This document shows positions 1 to 10,455 of a stretch of 64,000 nucleotides of DNA, one piece after another. This stretch comes from Fidelibacterota bacterium (lineage in GTDB: Bacteria; Fidelibacterota; UBA2242; JAFGTP01). The notes below the pieces were generated by a model. It worked only from the letters and a program-made list of their open reading frames with translations. It ran no database searches and was not told the DNA's origin. The position numbers and the translations under genes were made by a program. Positions within the stretch are counted from its first letter, which is position 1. Each line of letters opens with the position of its first letter. The stretch spans positions 61,875 to 125,874 of the forward strand of contig JAFGTP010000066.1 in the NCBI GenBank assembly GCA_016934035.1, written 5' to 3'.

Positions 1-2
1 TT

Positions 3-1892
3 AATACCAAAGGAGAAAGGAAGTTTACTTATTTAAGTGATAACATCACCCAAATCACTGAACTGACCAAAGAAGAGGTGCTGGCAGACTCATCCAAACT
101 ATATGACTTAATTGATCCGGCCAACAAAGAAATCCTGGTCGATGCTGAAGCGGAGGCGATTCGAAATAATCACCAGTTTTCTTTTGAAACCCGGACTATT
201 TCGCCCAGTGGTAAAGTGAAATGGTTCAAACTGGTATCCACGCCCTATATTTCCGATAATGACAAAATGGTTTTCGACGGTGTGCAAATTGATATTACGG
301 AATTGAAGGAAGCCCAACAAAAATATTATGAATCCCAAAAATATTTTGAAACGGCCCTGATCAACACTCCCTCGGGCATCATCATCTCAGATGCTGGTCT
401 AAATAAAATAACTTTTGCCAACTCCCCTGCATTTTTTGGTGAAGCCCGTAGCAATAAATTATTATCTTTCACAGAGATTATGGAAAAGTCCAAACGGATT
501 CAATTGTTTCATCCTGACGGCAGCCGCTATCCTTTTGCCGAGACCCCGCTGGCCCGCGCGGTGAAAAAAGGTGAAAAAACCACCAACGAAGAGGTGCTCA
601 TTGAAGATGAAAAGGGCATCAAACATTGGGTACTCGCCAATGCCGCTCCTGTTTACGACGAAGAGAATCAAATAAAGGCCGGAATTGTCATTTATAATGA
701 TATATCTGAATTGAAAATTATTGAAAATGAACGTAACAGACTGCAAACCAATCTGTTGAATATCATCAATGCCATCAAGTCTTCCATCATTAGCATCGGA
801 CCGGACCGGAAAATCACCCATTGGAACAGCATGACTTTTGAAACCCTGGAATACCGGACGACTCATATTCTGGGTAAAGAGGTCTGTGAATGTTTTCCTT
901 TTTTTGAAGATAAAACGGATATAATTAACTTGGTTATCGAAAAAAAAGAATTATTCTGGAGGCGATATCACATTGAAACCAGCCAGGGCCTCCGGCATCT
1001 GGATTTAAAAATTTTTCCGATCAATGCGCCCAATCATATCGGTGCTGTCATTAAAACGGAGGATGTGACCCACCAGGTATTGCTGGAAGAAAAACTGATC
1101 CAGTCGGAAAAAATGATTTCTGTTGGAAGCCTGGCTGCCGGCATGGCTCATGAAGTCAATAATCCCATCGCGGGCATGGTCCAGAACGCTATTGTGATGT
1201 ATAACCGCCTTAACCAGGCCAACCAGCGCAATATCGATGAAGCAAATCGGCTTGGAGTTGATTTTTCAATTATTCAGCAATATATGGAGAACCGTGAAAT
1301 CCATAGACTGCTGGATTTTATTCTGGAATCCGGCCGGCGGGCTGCCCGAATCATCAACAATATGCTGAGTTTCGCCCGGAAATCCGATATCAATTTCAAA
1401 CCCAACGAAATCAGCCAATTAATGGATGATGCAATTGAACTGGCCGAAAGTGAATATGACCTCAGAAAAAAATATGATTTTCGGAAAATTACAATTGTCA
1501 AAAATTATCAGGAAAATTTGCAGCCGGTTTTTTGTGAAAAAAGCAAAATCGAACAGGTTTTTTTAAATATTTTAAAAAACGGCGCTTATGCAATGTCAAA
1601 AATTCCTGATCGGGCTTCGGTTTTTACCATCAATATTTACCAGGATGAAAAATTCACAACCATTGAAATTGAAGACAATGGGACTGGAATCCCCGAAAAT
1701 TATCGGAAAAGGATTTTCGAACCTTTTTTTACGACCAAAAATGTCGGAGAAGGTACAGGCATCGGGTTGTCCATTTCCTATTTTATCATTACCGATAATC
1801 ACAAAGGCCAGATGTTTGTTGAATCGATTGAAGGTCTGGGCACGGCATTTATCATCAAATTACCCATGAGGTCAAAGGGAGACATAGAATGA
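3..1892 (+). CDS. PAS-domain sensor histidine kinase HK1 (5' end outside window)
   Basis: The reading frame is open from base 3, so the true start lies upstream; a GTG at 78 is internal to a PAS domain. Numbering from that GTG, the end of one PAS lies at about 1-80, a second PAS at 88-215, and a third, membrane-distal PAS at 220-335. The transmitter follows, with an H-box of the GMAHEVNNP type (His358), an N-box, an intact G1 box (EDNGTGIP) and a GTGIGL G2 box. No membrane segment is visible in the part present. The stop overlaps the next ATG by four bases (ATGA), which suggests translational coupling. It should autophosphorylate and signal to an unknown response regulator. The sensor input is unknown. 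Confidence 0.9.
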   Translation, partial: NTKGERKFTYLSDNITQITELTKEEVLADSSKLYDLIDPANKEILVDAEAEAIRNNHQFSFETRTISPSGKVKWFKLVSTPYISDNDKMVFDGVQIDITELKEAQQKYYESQKYFETALINTPSGIIISDAGLNKITFANSPAFFGEARSNKLLSFTEIMEKSKRIQLFHPDGSRYPFAETPLARAVKKGEKTTNEEVLIEDEKGIKHWVLANAAPVYDEENQIKAGIVIYNDISELKIIENERNRLQTNLLNIINAIKSSIISIGPDRKITHWNSMTFETLEYRTTHILGKEVCECFPFFEDKTDIINLVIEKKELFWRRYHIETSQGLRHLDLKIFPINAPNHIGAVIKTEDVTHQVLLEEKLIQSEKMISVGSLAAGMAHEVNNPIAGMVQNAIVMYNRLNQANQRNIDEANRLGVDFSIIQQYMENREIHRLLDFILESGRRAARIINNMLSFARKSDINFKPNEISQLMDDAIELAESEYDLRKKYDFRKITIVKNYQENLQPVFCEKSKIEQVFLNILKNGAYAMSKIPDRASVFTINIYQDEKFTTIEIEDNGTGIPENYRKRIFEPFFTTKNVGEGTGIGLSISYFIITDNHKGQMFVESIEGLGTAFIIKLPMRSKGDIE

Positions 1893-4800
1893 GTTATTAT
1901 CTCAATAGCATGTTAATTGTAATTGGTATTTTTTTGATGATGATGTTTTATCATCTGATTTTATTTATTAATAAAAATCAACAACGTTTGAATATTTCAA
2001 TTGTTCTGCTCTTGTTTGTTTCTATCTCCTACCTCCTGCTTGAATATATCATGCTGCAAACGGACAATATTGAGGTCTATAGAAAATGGCATTACCTGCT
2101 GGTTTTTAACCAGCCATCTATTATCATTGCATTTTTATGGTTTGCCTATACCTACGCTGAATATAAAAATCCAAAAATTTTGATATTTTTGACAGCCTTC
2201 TGGATTGTCTATCCTATTCTTCGATGTTTTGACGAGGGATTTCTATTTTACGAGTCTTGGGAAGGTTTAAAAAAAGTGATTTTGCCCTGGAATGAAATTC
2301 ATTATCATGTTGACAGTGATCTATCGGTTTTTGCTTATTTTTATCATCTTCTGATTCTGATAAACTTTGTTTACATTTTTTATATTGGTATTCGAAAGTC
2401 ATCACTTTCCAAAAGAAGAAGAACCTTTGTTTTTCTTGCATTTTTTTATTTTAGTTTTCTGTTATTTGATATTGCGCAGCGTATTCTGAATATTAATTTC
2501 ATTCGCCTGGTACCCTATGCAAATCTCAGTTTTCTTTTCATAGTCAATTATACCATGAACAGAGAGTTGGTTCTTTCTCAAAAGTTGCAAAATTTCCTGC
2601 AAATTCAAAAAGAACAGCTTGACCTGGCTATTTCAAGCACAGGGGCCGGACTCTGGGACTGGTATATTCAGGAAGATAAAGTAATATTCAGTGAACTTTG
2701 GGCCCGGATGGTTGGTTATACTTTGGAGGAACTGGAGCCGGTCTCTCTAAATACCTGGAAGGAACTGACTCATCCCGACGATTTAAAAAAAGCCATGATA
2801 AAAATCCAAGAACACATTGACGGCAAGGCCGGACAATACAAAGCCGAACTGCGCATGAAACATAAATCTGGACATTGGATATGGATCATAGATACCGGAA
2901 AAGTTGTTGAAAGAGACAAAAACGGCGCCGCCCTGCGAATGACCGGTACGCATATTGACATCAGTTATCTGAAAGAAATTGAGGCATCATTAAAACATGA
3001 GCAGGAAATGTTGCAGGCCATCAATAGCAACATTCCCATTGGTGTGGCTCTGACAGCTGCTGACGGTTCCGTCCTCCATACCAACAAAGCACTCCATGAT
3101 ATTATCGGATATGCCACAAATGAAATTGACCCTTTAAATAAATGGTTTACTTTGGCCTATCCTGATGAAGAATATCGCAAAATGGTTATCGCAAGATGGA
3201 CCAAAGCCAATGCAAAAGGATATGCCAACGTTCACTTTAAAGTGCGCTGTAAAAATGGCACAGACAAAGAAATTGAGTTTAAATCCATTATATTACCGGA
3301 TAGCCGTTCGTTGGTTACCTTTGAAGATATTACCGAAAAATTAAAAAAAGATAAGGAAATACGGGAAACCAAAACCCTGCTGGATACGGCCCTTGAAGAA
3401 GCTCCGGTTGGAATTATAATAGCTGATGCACCGGGAGTAAAAATCAGAGTAGCCAACAAAGCTGCCCTGTTAATGAATGGTGAATATCCTGAAAAACTGA
3501 TCAATATTGATCTTTCTGAGCATGCCCGGAACTGGAAAACCTATAAACCGGATGGTAAAACTTTATTTGATCCCCTGGACCTTCCGCTCTCCCGAGCAAT
3601 CTTAAAGGGTGAATATGTCAGAAATGAAATTGTTGTCATTAGAGGATTGGATGGAACTGACCATTGGTCTCAGGCCAACGCGGCCCCAATTTATAATGAA
3701 CATAGAGAAATTATCGCCGGTATTGTCATCTTTAACGATATCACAAAACAAGTTGAGGCTGAAAGAAATCTGAGCAAAACAAAAAATTATATCGATAATA
3801 TTCTAAATTCCATGCCATCGACTATCATCGGCATTGACAACCAACTCAAAATAACCCACTGGAACCGAAATGCTGAAAAAAGGACTTCCATCACCTTCAG
3901 TAATACCCGTGAAATGAGAATTATCGATATTCTGCCGGAACTAGATAACGTAGCGGAAAAAATTATTGATAGTATTCGAAAAAAGAGGATTTTTACAATC
4001 AACAAAAAACACAGTCTCATCGATAACAGGGAAATAATTGAAGATATCACCATCTATCCTTTGATCAGCAATGGCGTCGAAGGTGCTGTTATTCGAATTG
4101 ATGACATCACGGAAAAAGTCAACATGGAAGAGATGATGATCCAGTCGGAAAAAATGTTATCGGTCGGTGGGCTGGCAGCCGGTATGGCTCATGAAATCAA
4201 CAATCCGCTGGCAGGTATGATGCAAAATGCAACTGTGCTTATTAATCGGCTGACCCGGGATTCCGTCAAAAACAGAGAAGTAGCCGAAGAAGTCGGACTG
4301 GATTTGAACAAGCTCAGGGAATTTATGGAAAAACGGAGCATAATCAAGCAACTGGACCTGATATTGAGTTCTGGAAAAAGGGCTTCGGAGCTGGTGACCA
4401 ACATGCTCAGTTTTGCCCGAAAAAGCGAGTCTAAATTCAAATTATCCAACCTTGAAAAATTGTTAAATAACACCCTTGATCTTGTGTCCAATGATTATGA
4501 TCTGAAAAAACATTATGATTTCAGGAAAATCCAAATCATCAGGGAATATCCCAATGAAGAAATTAAGATACTTTGCGAAGAGACAAAACTGCAGCAAGTC
4601 TTTCTGAATATTCTGAAAAATGGCGCAGAATCCATGGTGGTCAACGGGAAACAAATTGAAAATCCCCGGTTTATTCTGCGAATTATGGACATGACCTCCA
4701 TCATTCGATTGGAAATCGAAAACAATGGCCCAGTGATCCCCAGGGAAATTCGTACCCGGATTTTTGAACCTTTTTTTACAACCAAGGGAATCGGCAAAGG

Positions 4801-4924
4801 GACAGGTCTGGGACTATCGGTTTCCTATTTCATTATTTCAGAAAATCACAAAGGAAGTATGTGGGTGGAATCGGATCCTTCTTTTGGAACCAAATTTATC
4901 ATCGAATTACCCAGAAACCTGTAA
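1889..4924 (+). CDS. 7TM-region multi-PAS sensor histidine kinase HK2
   Basis: This 1011-residue kinase begins with about seven hydrophobic helices (residues 5-225) resembling the histidine-kinase N-terminal 7TM region. Four PAS domains follow at about 245-365, 370-490, 495-620 and 625-745, then a transmitter with His768 in a GMAHEINNP motif. The N-box and GTGLGL G2 box are intact, but the G1 box reads ENNGPVIP, with Asn945 replacing the usual Asp and Val replacing the second Gly. The start overlaps the HK1 stop by four bases. The last PAS and transmitter closely match those of its neighbours, whereas the sensor does not. ATP binding may therefore be altered. The ligand is not predictable. 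Confidence 0.92.
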   Translation: MSYYLNSMLIVIGIFLMMMFYHLILFINKNQQRLNISIVLLLFVSISYLLLEYIMLQTDNIEVYRKWHYLLVFNQPSIIIAFLWFAYTYAEYKNPKILIFLTAFWIVYPILRCFDEGFLFYESWEGLKKVILPWNEIHYHVDSDLSVFAYFYHLLILINFVYIFYIGIRKSSLSKRRRTFVFLAFFYFSFLLFDIAQRILNINFIRLVPYANLSFLFIVNYTMNRELVLSQKLQNFLQIQKEQLDLAISSTGAGLWDWYIQEDKVIFSELWARMVGYTLEELEPVSLNTWKELTHPDDLKKAMIKIQEHIDGKAGQYKAELRMKHKSGHWIWIIDTGKVVERDKNGAALRMTGTHIDISYLKEIEASLKHEQEMLQAINSNIPIGVALTAADGSVLHTNKALHDIIGYATNEIDPLNKWFTLAYPDEEYRKMVIARWTKANAKGYANVHFKVRCKNGTDKEIEFKSIILPDSRSLVTFEDITEKLKKDKEIRETKTLLDTALEEAPVGIIIADAPGVKIRVANKAALLMNGEYPEKLINIDLSEHARNWKTYKPDGKTLFDPLDLPLSRAILKGEYVRNEIVVIRGLDGTDHWSQANAAPIYNEHREIIAGIVIFNDITKQVEAERNLSKTKNYIDNILNSMPSTIIGIDNQLKITHWNRNAEKRTSITFSNTREMRIIDILPELDNVAEKIIDSIRKKRIFTINKKHSLIDNREIIEDITIYPLISNGVEGAVIRIDDITEKVNMEEMMIQSEKMLSVGGLAAGMAHEINNPLAGMMQNATVLINRLTRDSVKNREVAEEVGLDLNKLREFMEKRSIIKQLDLILSSGKRASELVTNMLSFARKSESKFKLSNLEKLLNNTLDLVSNDYDLKKHYDFRKIQIIREYPNEEIKILCEETKLQQVFLNILKNGAESMVVNGKQIENPRFILRIMDMTSIIRLEIENNGPVIPREIRTRIFEPFFTTKGIGKGTGLGLSVSYFIISENHKGSMWVESDPSFGTKFIIELPRNL

Positions 4925-4934
4925 AGAATGAATT

Positions 4935-7646
4935 ATGAAAATCTTAATGCAAATACCCCTGAAATTCAGAATTAATTTTATTCTGTTGATGTCACTCATT
5001 CAATTATTGGGTCAGGACTCTCTTCATATTAATAACCTGCACCATTCCGTTGCCAAACCTCAGGTCTTGCTGCTGAACAGTTATCATAAAGGATTTCTCT
5101 GGACTGATGATATTACAAAAGGCGTTGAAGACATTTTTAATCAAAAAAAAGTGGATCTCTATGTTGAATACATGGATACCAAAAGACAATTTAATGAAGA
5201 GTACCTCACTCTTTTTCATAGATTACTTGAAATAAAATTTAAAAAGCATCATTATGATTTGGTCATCACTTCTGACGATAATGCCTTTAATTACATAAAA
5301 GGTCGGGGTCGGTCCTTGTTTAGCAATGTTCCCCTTGTCTTTTGTGGTGTGAACTACCTGAAAAAAGAAACCCTTGACACCCTTTACGGAGTAACAGGCG
5401 TTAATGAAAAAATTGACCTTTTGAGTAATCTGAATTTAATCCAACAGATCCATGAAACCTGCCGTAAAGTTGTGATCATCACAGAAAACACCCCAACAGG
5501 AGTTCATATACAAAAAGAAATTAACCGAATCAAAGAACAATCACTGACCAGCCTCGATATTGAAACCCTCTATGATATTGCTTTTGATGATTTGGAAAAA
5601 CGATTGAAAAATTTAACACCGGAAACCATTGTGCTTCATACGATTTTTTCAAGGGACAAAATAGAACAATACATCGATATTGATGAAGCTGCTGAAAGGA
5701 TTTGCAGCGCCTCTCCTGTCCCGGTCTATGGAAGTTGGGATTTTACTTTAGGATATGGCATTGTCGGAGGATACCTGGTTAATGGTTATCAGCAAGGCGT
5801 TGATGCCGCTAAAATGGCTTTAGAAATATTAGATGGAAAAAGCCCGAATGAAATTCCCGTAAAATGGCATACGCCGGCACGCCCCATCTTTGACGATCGA
5901 CAATTATCTTTCAGAAATATTTCCGATACCAAACTTCCGGCAGGTTCAGTGATTTTGTTCAGACCGAAATCATTTTATAAAGAATATAAATTACTGTTCA
6001 TTAATATTTCGGTGGTCATTGCACTATTAATGATTGCTGTTCTGGGATTGCTGTCGGGCTATCTTCGGACTAAAGCCTCCAAAATACAAATTCAGGAAAG
6101 CGAGGAACTGTTTCGCAAACTGGCCCAGACCGCCCCTGTGGGTATTTTGTTGTATCAGAACAACCATTGGATCTTTGCAAATGAAGCCGCTGAAAAAATT
6201 TTCGGATATTCCCTCGATGAGTTGAAAGCCAATGAACTATTCATTATGGTTGCCCCAGATTATCGGGAAAAAGTCAAAGAAAGAGTCATGTTGCGACAGC
6301 AAAACCTACCAGCGGAAAATGAATATGAGTTGAAAATAGTCACTAAAGAGGGAGTGGAAAAATGGGTCCTGCTGGATGGCTGTACTATAAAGTATAATGG
6401 AGCCTTTGCCGGTCTGGTTTCAATACTGGATATATCAAAACTCAAAAACAGTAATGACAAACTTAACAACCTGCAAAATTTTTTATCCAATATTATCAAT
6501 TCCATGCCCTCTGCAATGGCTAGTCTGAATCAGGAAGGCCAGGTGCTGCTTTGGAATGAGCAATTTGAAAAAAAGACTGGCATCAGAGCGGAAGTGGCCC
6601 GCGGACACAAACTGACTGAATTGATACCGGATTTCAAAAAATATACTTCTCTGATTGATGAAAGTATTTCTGAGCAGAAAACAATTCATAGATTAAAACA
6701 AACTAGAATGACGGAAAAAGGAAAAGTTTTTGAAGATATTACTCTTTTTCCTATTGCAGTTGAGTCTTCGAAAGGTGTAACCTTAAGAATTGATGAAGTC
6801 ACAGAAAAAATTCAAATGGAAGAAATGATGGTTCAATCGGAAAAAATGCTTTCCATAGGGGGACTGGCCGCCGGTATGGCCCATGAAATCAACAATCCTA
6901 TAGCCGGCATGTTGCAAAATGCCATCGTCCTGGAAAACAAATTACTGAAAAATAGTCCGAAAAATCTCGACATTGCCAGAGAAGTTGGTCTTGACTTTGA
7001 AGCCCTGGGGCAATTCATTGAAAAGAGAAATATCAGAAAACATCTGGAACTCATTCATGACTCCGGTTTGAAAGCAGCAGATATTGTGACCAACATGCTC
7101 AGTTTCGCCAGAAAGAGCGAATCAAATTTTAATTACATTCGGCTGCCCAATCTGATCAGTAAGACCCTTGAAATATTGAAAAATGACTATGATCTGAAAA
7201 AAAATTATGACTTTAAAAAAATTAAAATTTCCCAGACCTACGCTGAAGACTTACCCGAAATAAAATGTGAGGAAACAAAAATTCAGCAGGTAATCATGAA
7301 TATTTTGCGCAATGGCGCTGAAGCAATGGGCGAATATACCATCAAAAATGCTGACCCGGAAATAGGCATTCACGCTTACCGGAAAGGAAATTTGATTCAT
7401 TTAATTATTGAAAATAATGGACCTCCGATTCCTGACTCTATCAGAAATCGCATTTTCGATCCTTTTTTTACGACTAAAGAAATCGGAAAAGGGACTGGCA
7501 TCGGATTATCGGTCAGTTATTTCATTATTACCAAAAATCATAATGGCAACATGTGGGTCAAATCGGGTAAAAATGAAACAACCAAATTTATTATTGAACT
7601 GCCTCTGAATGAAAGAAATGATAGCAATGAGACCAGCAATATTTAA
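4935..7646 (+). CDS. Sensor histidine kinase HK3 with periplasmic ABC_sub_bind-like domain
   Basis: The 903-residue protein has an N-terminal hydrophobic signal (1-27). A periplasmic domain at about 40-335 resembles the ABC transporter substrate-binding family PF04392; its opening LLLNSYHKG is typical of sensor kinases of this kind. A membrane helix lies at about 352-374, two PAS domains at about 387-500 and 512-640, and a transmitter with His650. The G1 box is ENNGPPIP with Asn827 in place of Asp; the G2 box GTGIGL is intact. It begins 10 bases after HK2. Its transmitter is very close to that of HK4 even at the DNA level, which points to recent duplication or gene conversion. It probably senses a small solute in the periplasm. 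Confidence 0.9.
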   Translation: MKILMQIPLKFRINFILLMSLIQLLGQDSLHINNLHHSVAKPQVLLLNSYHKGFLWTDDITKGVEDIFNQKKVDLYVEYMDTKRQFNEEYLTLFHRLLEIKFKKHHYDLVITSDDNAFNYIKGRGRSLFSNVPLVFCGVNYLKKETLDTLYGVTGVNEKIDLLSNLNLIQQIHETCRKVVIITENTPTGVHIQKEINRIKEQSLTSLDIETLYDIAFDDLEKRLKNLTPETIVLHTIFSRDKIEQYIDIDEAAERICSASPVPVYGSWDFTLGYGIVGGYLVNGYQQGVDAAKMALEILDGKSPNEIPVKWHTPARPIFDDRQLSFRNISDTKLPAGSVILFRPKSFYKEYKLLFINISVVIALLMIAVLGLLSGYLRTKASKIQIQESEELFRKLAQTAPVGILLYQNNHWIFANEAAEKIFGYSLDELKANELFIMVAPDYREKVKERVMLRQQNLPAENEYELKIVTKEGVEKWVLLDGCTIKYNGAFAGLVSILDISKLKNSNDKLNNLQNFLSNIINSMPSAMASLNQEGQVLLWNEQFEKKTGIRAEVARGHKLTELIPDFKKYTSLIDESISEQKTIHRLKQTRMTEKGKVFEDITLFPIAVESSKGVTLRIDEVTEKIQMEEMMVQSEKMLSIGGLAAGMAHEINNPIAGMLQNAIVLENKLLKNSPKNLDIAREVGLDFEALGQFIEKRNIRKHLELIHDSGLKAADIVTNMLSFARKSESNFNYIRLPNLISKTLEILKNDYDLKKNYDFKKIKISQTYAEDLPEIKCEETKIQQVIMNILRNGAEAMGEYTIKNADPEIGIHAYRKGNLIHLIIENNGPPIPDSIRNRIFDPFFTTKEIGKGTGIGLSVSYFIITKNHNGNMWVKSGKNETTKFIIELPLNERNDSNETSNI

Positions 7647-10455
7647 AACGCTCACTTCCCGAATTATTCTTCTGACTGTCTGCATTGTCATCTTCAGCCT
7701 GCTTTCCACAGCTGTGCTGATCAAAAAACAGGCAGAAAAAGCCATTCTGAAAAACCTTGAGAATAATGCCTTGAATTTGCTGGAAACCGTTCGGGTGAAC
7801 ATTGAGACAGAATACAAAAATGTCCAGGAGCATAATCATTTTAGTTTAAACAGGCGAAAAACTGAAATGAAAAATTATGTTGAGATTTTATTTAAAACCA
7901 TTAACCTCTGCTATGAAAAAGTCATCAGCAATGAATTCACTGAAGAGGAAGCCCGGCACACCATTTTTGGTTTTCTGGAAACAGTCAAATATGATCAGGA
8001 AATCGGATATTTTTGGATACATACCAATGAACTCCCCTATTCCCGAATGGTATATCACCCGATTATGCCGGAATTGAACGGAAAAATTCTCAGGGACAGT
8101 GTATTCAACTCCGCAAAAAATTCCAATCAGAATTTATTTAGTACCATGACCGCACTTTGCCGGGAAACAGGTGAAGGTTATGTAGAATATAAATGGCCCA
8201 AACCGAAGTCGGAATCCCTGTCTGTATATCAGCCCAAAATTTCCTATGTTAAAATTTTTAAACCCTGGAACTGGATCCTCGGCAGTGGTGTCTATATTGA
8301 TGATTTAGAATTAGAGACCAATAACAGTATCAAAGAAATCGTCAATCATCTGAACAATACCCTGAGCAACCGGTTTGTCTCGGAAAACGGTTATTGTTTT
8401 ATTTTTGGTGAGGATAATTTCATGTATGTCCATCCCTATCTTGCCAACAGAAGTGGTGATGAACTGATCAACCCAACAACCTCAAACAAAATCCTCAACG
8501 ATATCAAAGCAACCTATCAGAGTGGTAAAAATCACATGGATTTCAACTGGAACAGAATAGACGACAGAGAAAATTACATCTATCCAAAACGCGTCTATAT
8601 TGGAAAATTTGAACCCCTGAATTGGTATATTTGTGTTTCTGTTTATAAATATGACTTTGAAAAGGAAATCACCAAACTGACTCAGGTGATATTTTTTCTG
8701 ACCCTTGCTTTTCTAATCTTGTCAGTTATTTTAGCAATTATCATATCCAAAAGTATCACACATCCGCTGAATGAACTGGTGAACAATCTTGAAAATGTTG
8801 ACCGTGAAGGCCTGCCCATTAAAATATCTATTGACAGCAAAACCCGGGAAATCAAGACGCTGACCCAAACTATTAACAATATGATCGATTCCATTCAAAA
8901 ATCCCGGCAAGATATCCGGTCGGAAAGAGATTTTTCAATGGGACTAATCACTGGCTCGCCCAATGTCATCATCGGTTTTCAGCACAATGGAACCATTTCT
9001 TTTATAAATCCCGAGGGTGAAAAATTGCTTGAATACCATAAAAATGAAATTCTGGGTGTCAATTTTTGGGATTTACTGATTGTCGAAAATGAGGGTCAGC
9101 GACAAAAACTTATTCAAAAAATTACTCGGTCGAATTCTCGTAATCTCGAAATTAAAATCGAAACCGAAACAGGTCGTCAGCTTTTCTTACTATGGAATTC
9201 CATCGACTATAATCCCGAAGAAAAAGAATTCACTGAAATTTTTGGTATTTGCATTAATATTACCGATCGCAAAAAAGCCGAAAACAAATTAGAATTTTAC
9301 AAAGCATATTTGACTGACATGATTGATTCCATGCCCTCTGTCATCATCGGTGTCGATAAATCGGGAATAATCCGGCAATTAAACCAAAAAGCCAAAGAAT
9401 TTCTTCAGATCAAATTCATCCAATACACTGATAATCTGCTTTCAGACCTGATGCCCCAACTGGATATTTCGCCAGAAATCCTGTTAAAAACAATCAAAAT
9501 GAAAAAGCCTTTTGTCAAGTCCTTGAAAAATGTTGAAATGAAAAATGGCCACAGGTATCTGGACATAACAATATTTCCCCTGCATACCGGTTCTTTTGAG
9601 GAAGCAGTCATTCGAATCGACGATGTGACGGAAAAAACTCAGATGGAAGAAATGATGGTTCAATCGGAAAAAATGCTTTCCATCGGCGGACTGGCCGCCG
9701 GAATGGCCCATGAAATCAACAATCCCATTGCCGGTATGTTACAAAATGCCATCGTCCTGCAAAACAAACTTTCTGAAAATAGCAACAAAAGCCTGGAAGT
9801 GGCCCGGGAACTAGGCCTTGATATAGACCTTTTGCTCCAATTTTTAGAAAGGCGAGACATCAAAAAACATCTGGAATTAATCCACAATTCCGGAACTAAG
9901 GCGGCAGAAATTATCTCCAATATGCTCAGTTTCGCCAGAAAAAGTGAGTCCCGGTTTAAATACATTCAAGTTCCTAATCTGATTCAATCTACTATCGACA
10001 TTCTGGCAAGCGATTATGATCTCAAAAAAAAATATGATTTCAAAAAAATTTCCATAACTCAAAAACATCCTGAAAATCTCCCTCTCTTAAAATGTGAGGA
10101 AACCAAAATTCAGCAGGTCATTATGAATATTTTCAGAAACGGCGCTGAGGCCATGAGCGAATATACGATTGATGGAAAAAAACCGGAATTTTTGATTCAA
10201 TCCAGTTTTGATGATGAAAACATCACCATTCGAATTGAAAATAATGGTCCTTCCATTCCGGAAAATATTCGAACCAGAATTTTTGATCCCTTTTTCACCA
10301 CAAAAAATGTTGGCGAAGGGACAGGAATTGGTTTATCAGTCAGTTATTTCATCATCACCAAGAACCATAGCGGCAAAATGTGGATTGAATCCGAAGAAGG
10401 TGAAAATACCAAATTTTATATATCCTTACCTAACTATCAGATAAATGGAAAATAA
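7609..10455 (+). CDS. Double-Cache sensor histidine kinase HK4
   Basis: The 948-residue kinase has a membrane helix at about 14-35 and a tandem Cache-type extracytoplasmic region at about 45-355, where YFWIHTN and NWILGSGVY are Cache-2-like motifs. A second helix lies at 360-381, a HAMP linker at 382-435, then two PAS domains and a transmitter with His701. The G1 box is ENNGPSIP, with Asn878 replacing Asp. The first ATG overlaps HK3 by 38 bases; in-frame ATGs at 7618 and 7627 are possible alternatives and none has a convincing ribosome-binding site. Cache sensors usually bind small organic molecules such as carboxylates or amino acids; which one is unknown here. Confidence 0.9.
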   Translation: MKEMIAMRPAIFKTLTSRIILLTVCIVIFSLLSTAVLIKKQAEKAILKNLENNALNLLETVRVNIETEYKNVQEHNHFSLNRRKTEMKNYVEILFKTINLCYEKVISNEFTEEEARHTIFGFLETVKYDQEIGYFWIHTNELPYSRMVYHPIMPELNGKILRDSVFNSAKNSNQNLFSTMTALCRETGEGYVEYKWPKPKSESLSVYQPKISYVKIFKPWNWILGSGVYIDDLELETNNSIKEIVNHLNNTLSNRFVSENGYCFIFGEDNFMYVHPYLANRSGDELINPTTSNKILNDIKATYQSGKNHMDFNWNRIDDRENYIYPKRVYIGKFEPLNWYICVSVYKYDFEKEITKLTQVIFFLTLAFLILSVILAIIISKSITHPLNELVNNLENVDREGLPIKISIDSKTREIKTLTQTINNMIDSIQKSRQDIRSERDFSMGLITGSPNVIIGFQHNGTISFINPEGEKLLEYHKNEILGVNFWDLLIVENEGQRQKLIQKITRSNSRNLEIKIETETGRQLFLLWNSIDYNPEEKEFTEIFGICINITDRKKAENKLEFYKAYLTDMIDSMPSVIIGVDKSGIIRQLNQKAKEFLQIKFIQYTDNLLSDLMPQLDISPEILLKTIKMKKPFVKSLKNVEMKNGHRYLDITIFPLHTGSFEEAVIRIDDVTEKTQMEEMMVQSEKMLSIGGLAAGMAHEINNPIAGMLQNAIVLQNKLSENSNKSLEVARELGLDIDLLLQFLERRDIKKHLELIHNSGTKAAEIISNMLSFARKSESRFKYIQVPNLIQSTIDILASDYDLKKKYDFKKISITQKHPENLPLLKCEETKIQQVIMNIFRNGAEAMSEYTIDGKKPEFLIQSSFDDENITIRIENNGPSIPENIRTRIFDPFFTTKNVGEGTGIGLSVSYFIITKNHSGKMWIESEEGENTKFYISLPNYQINGK

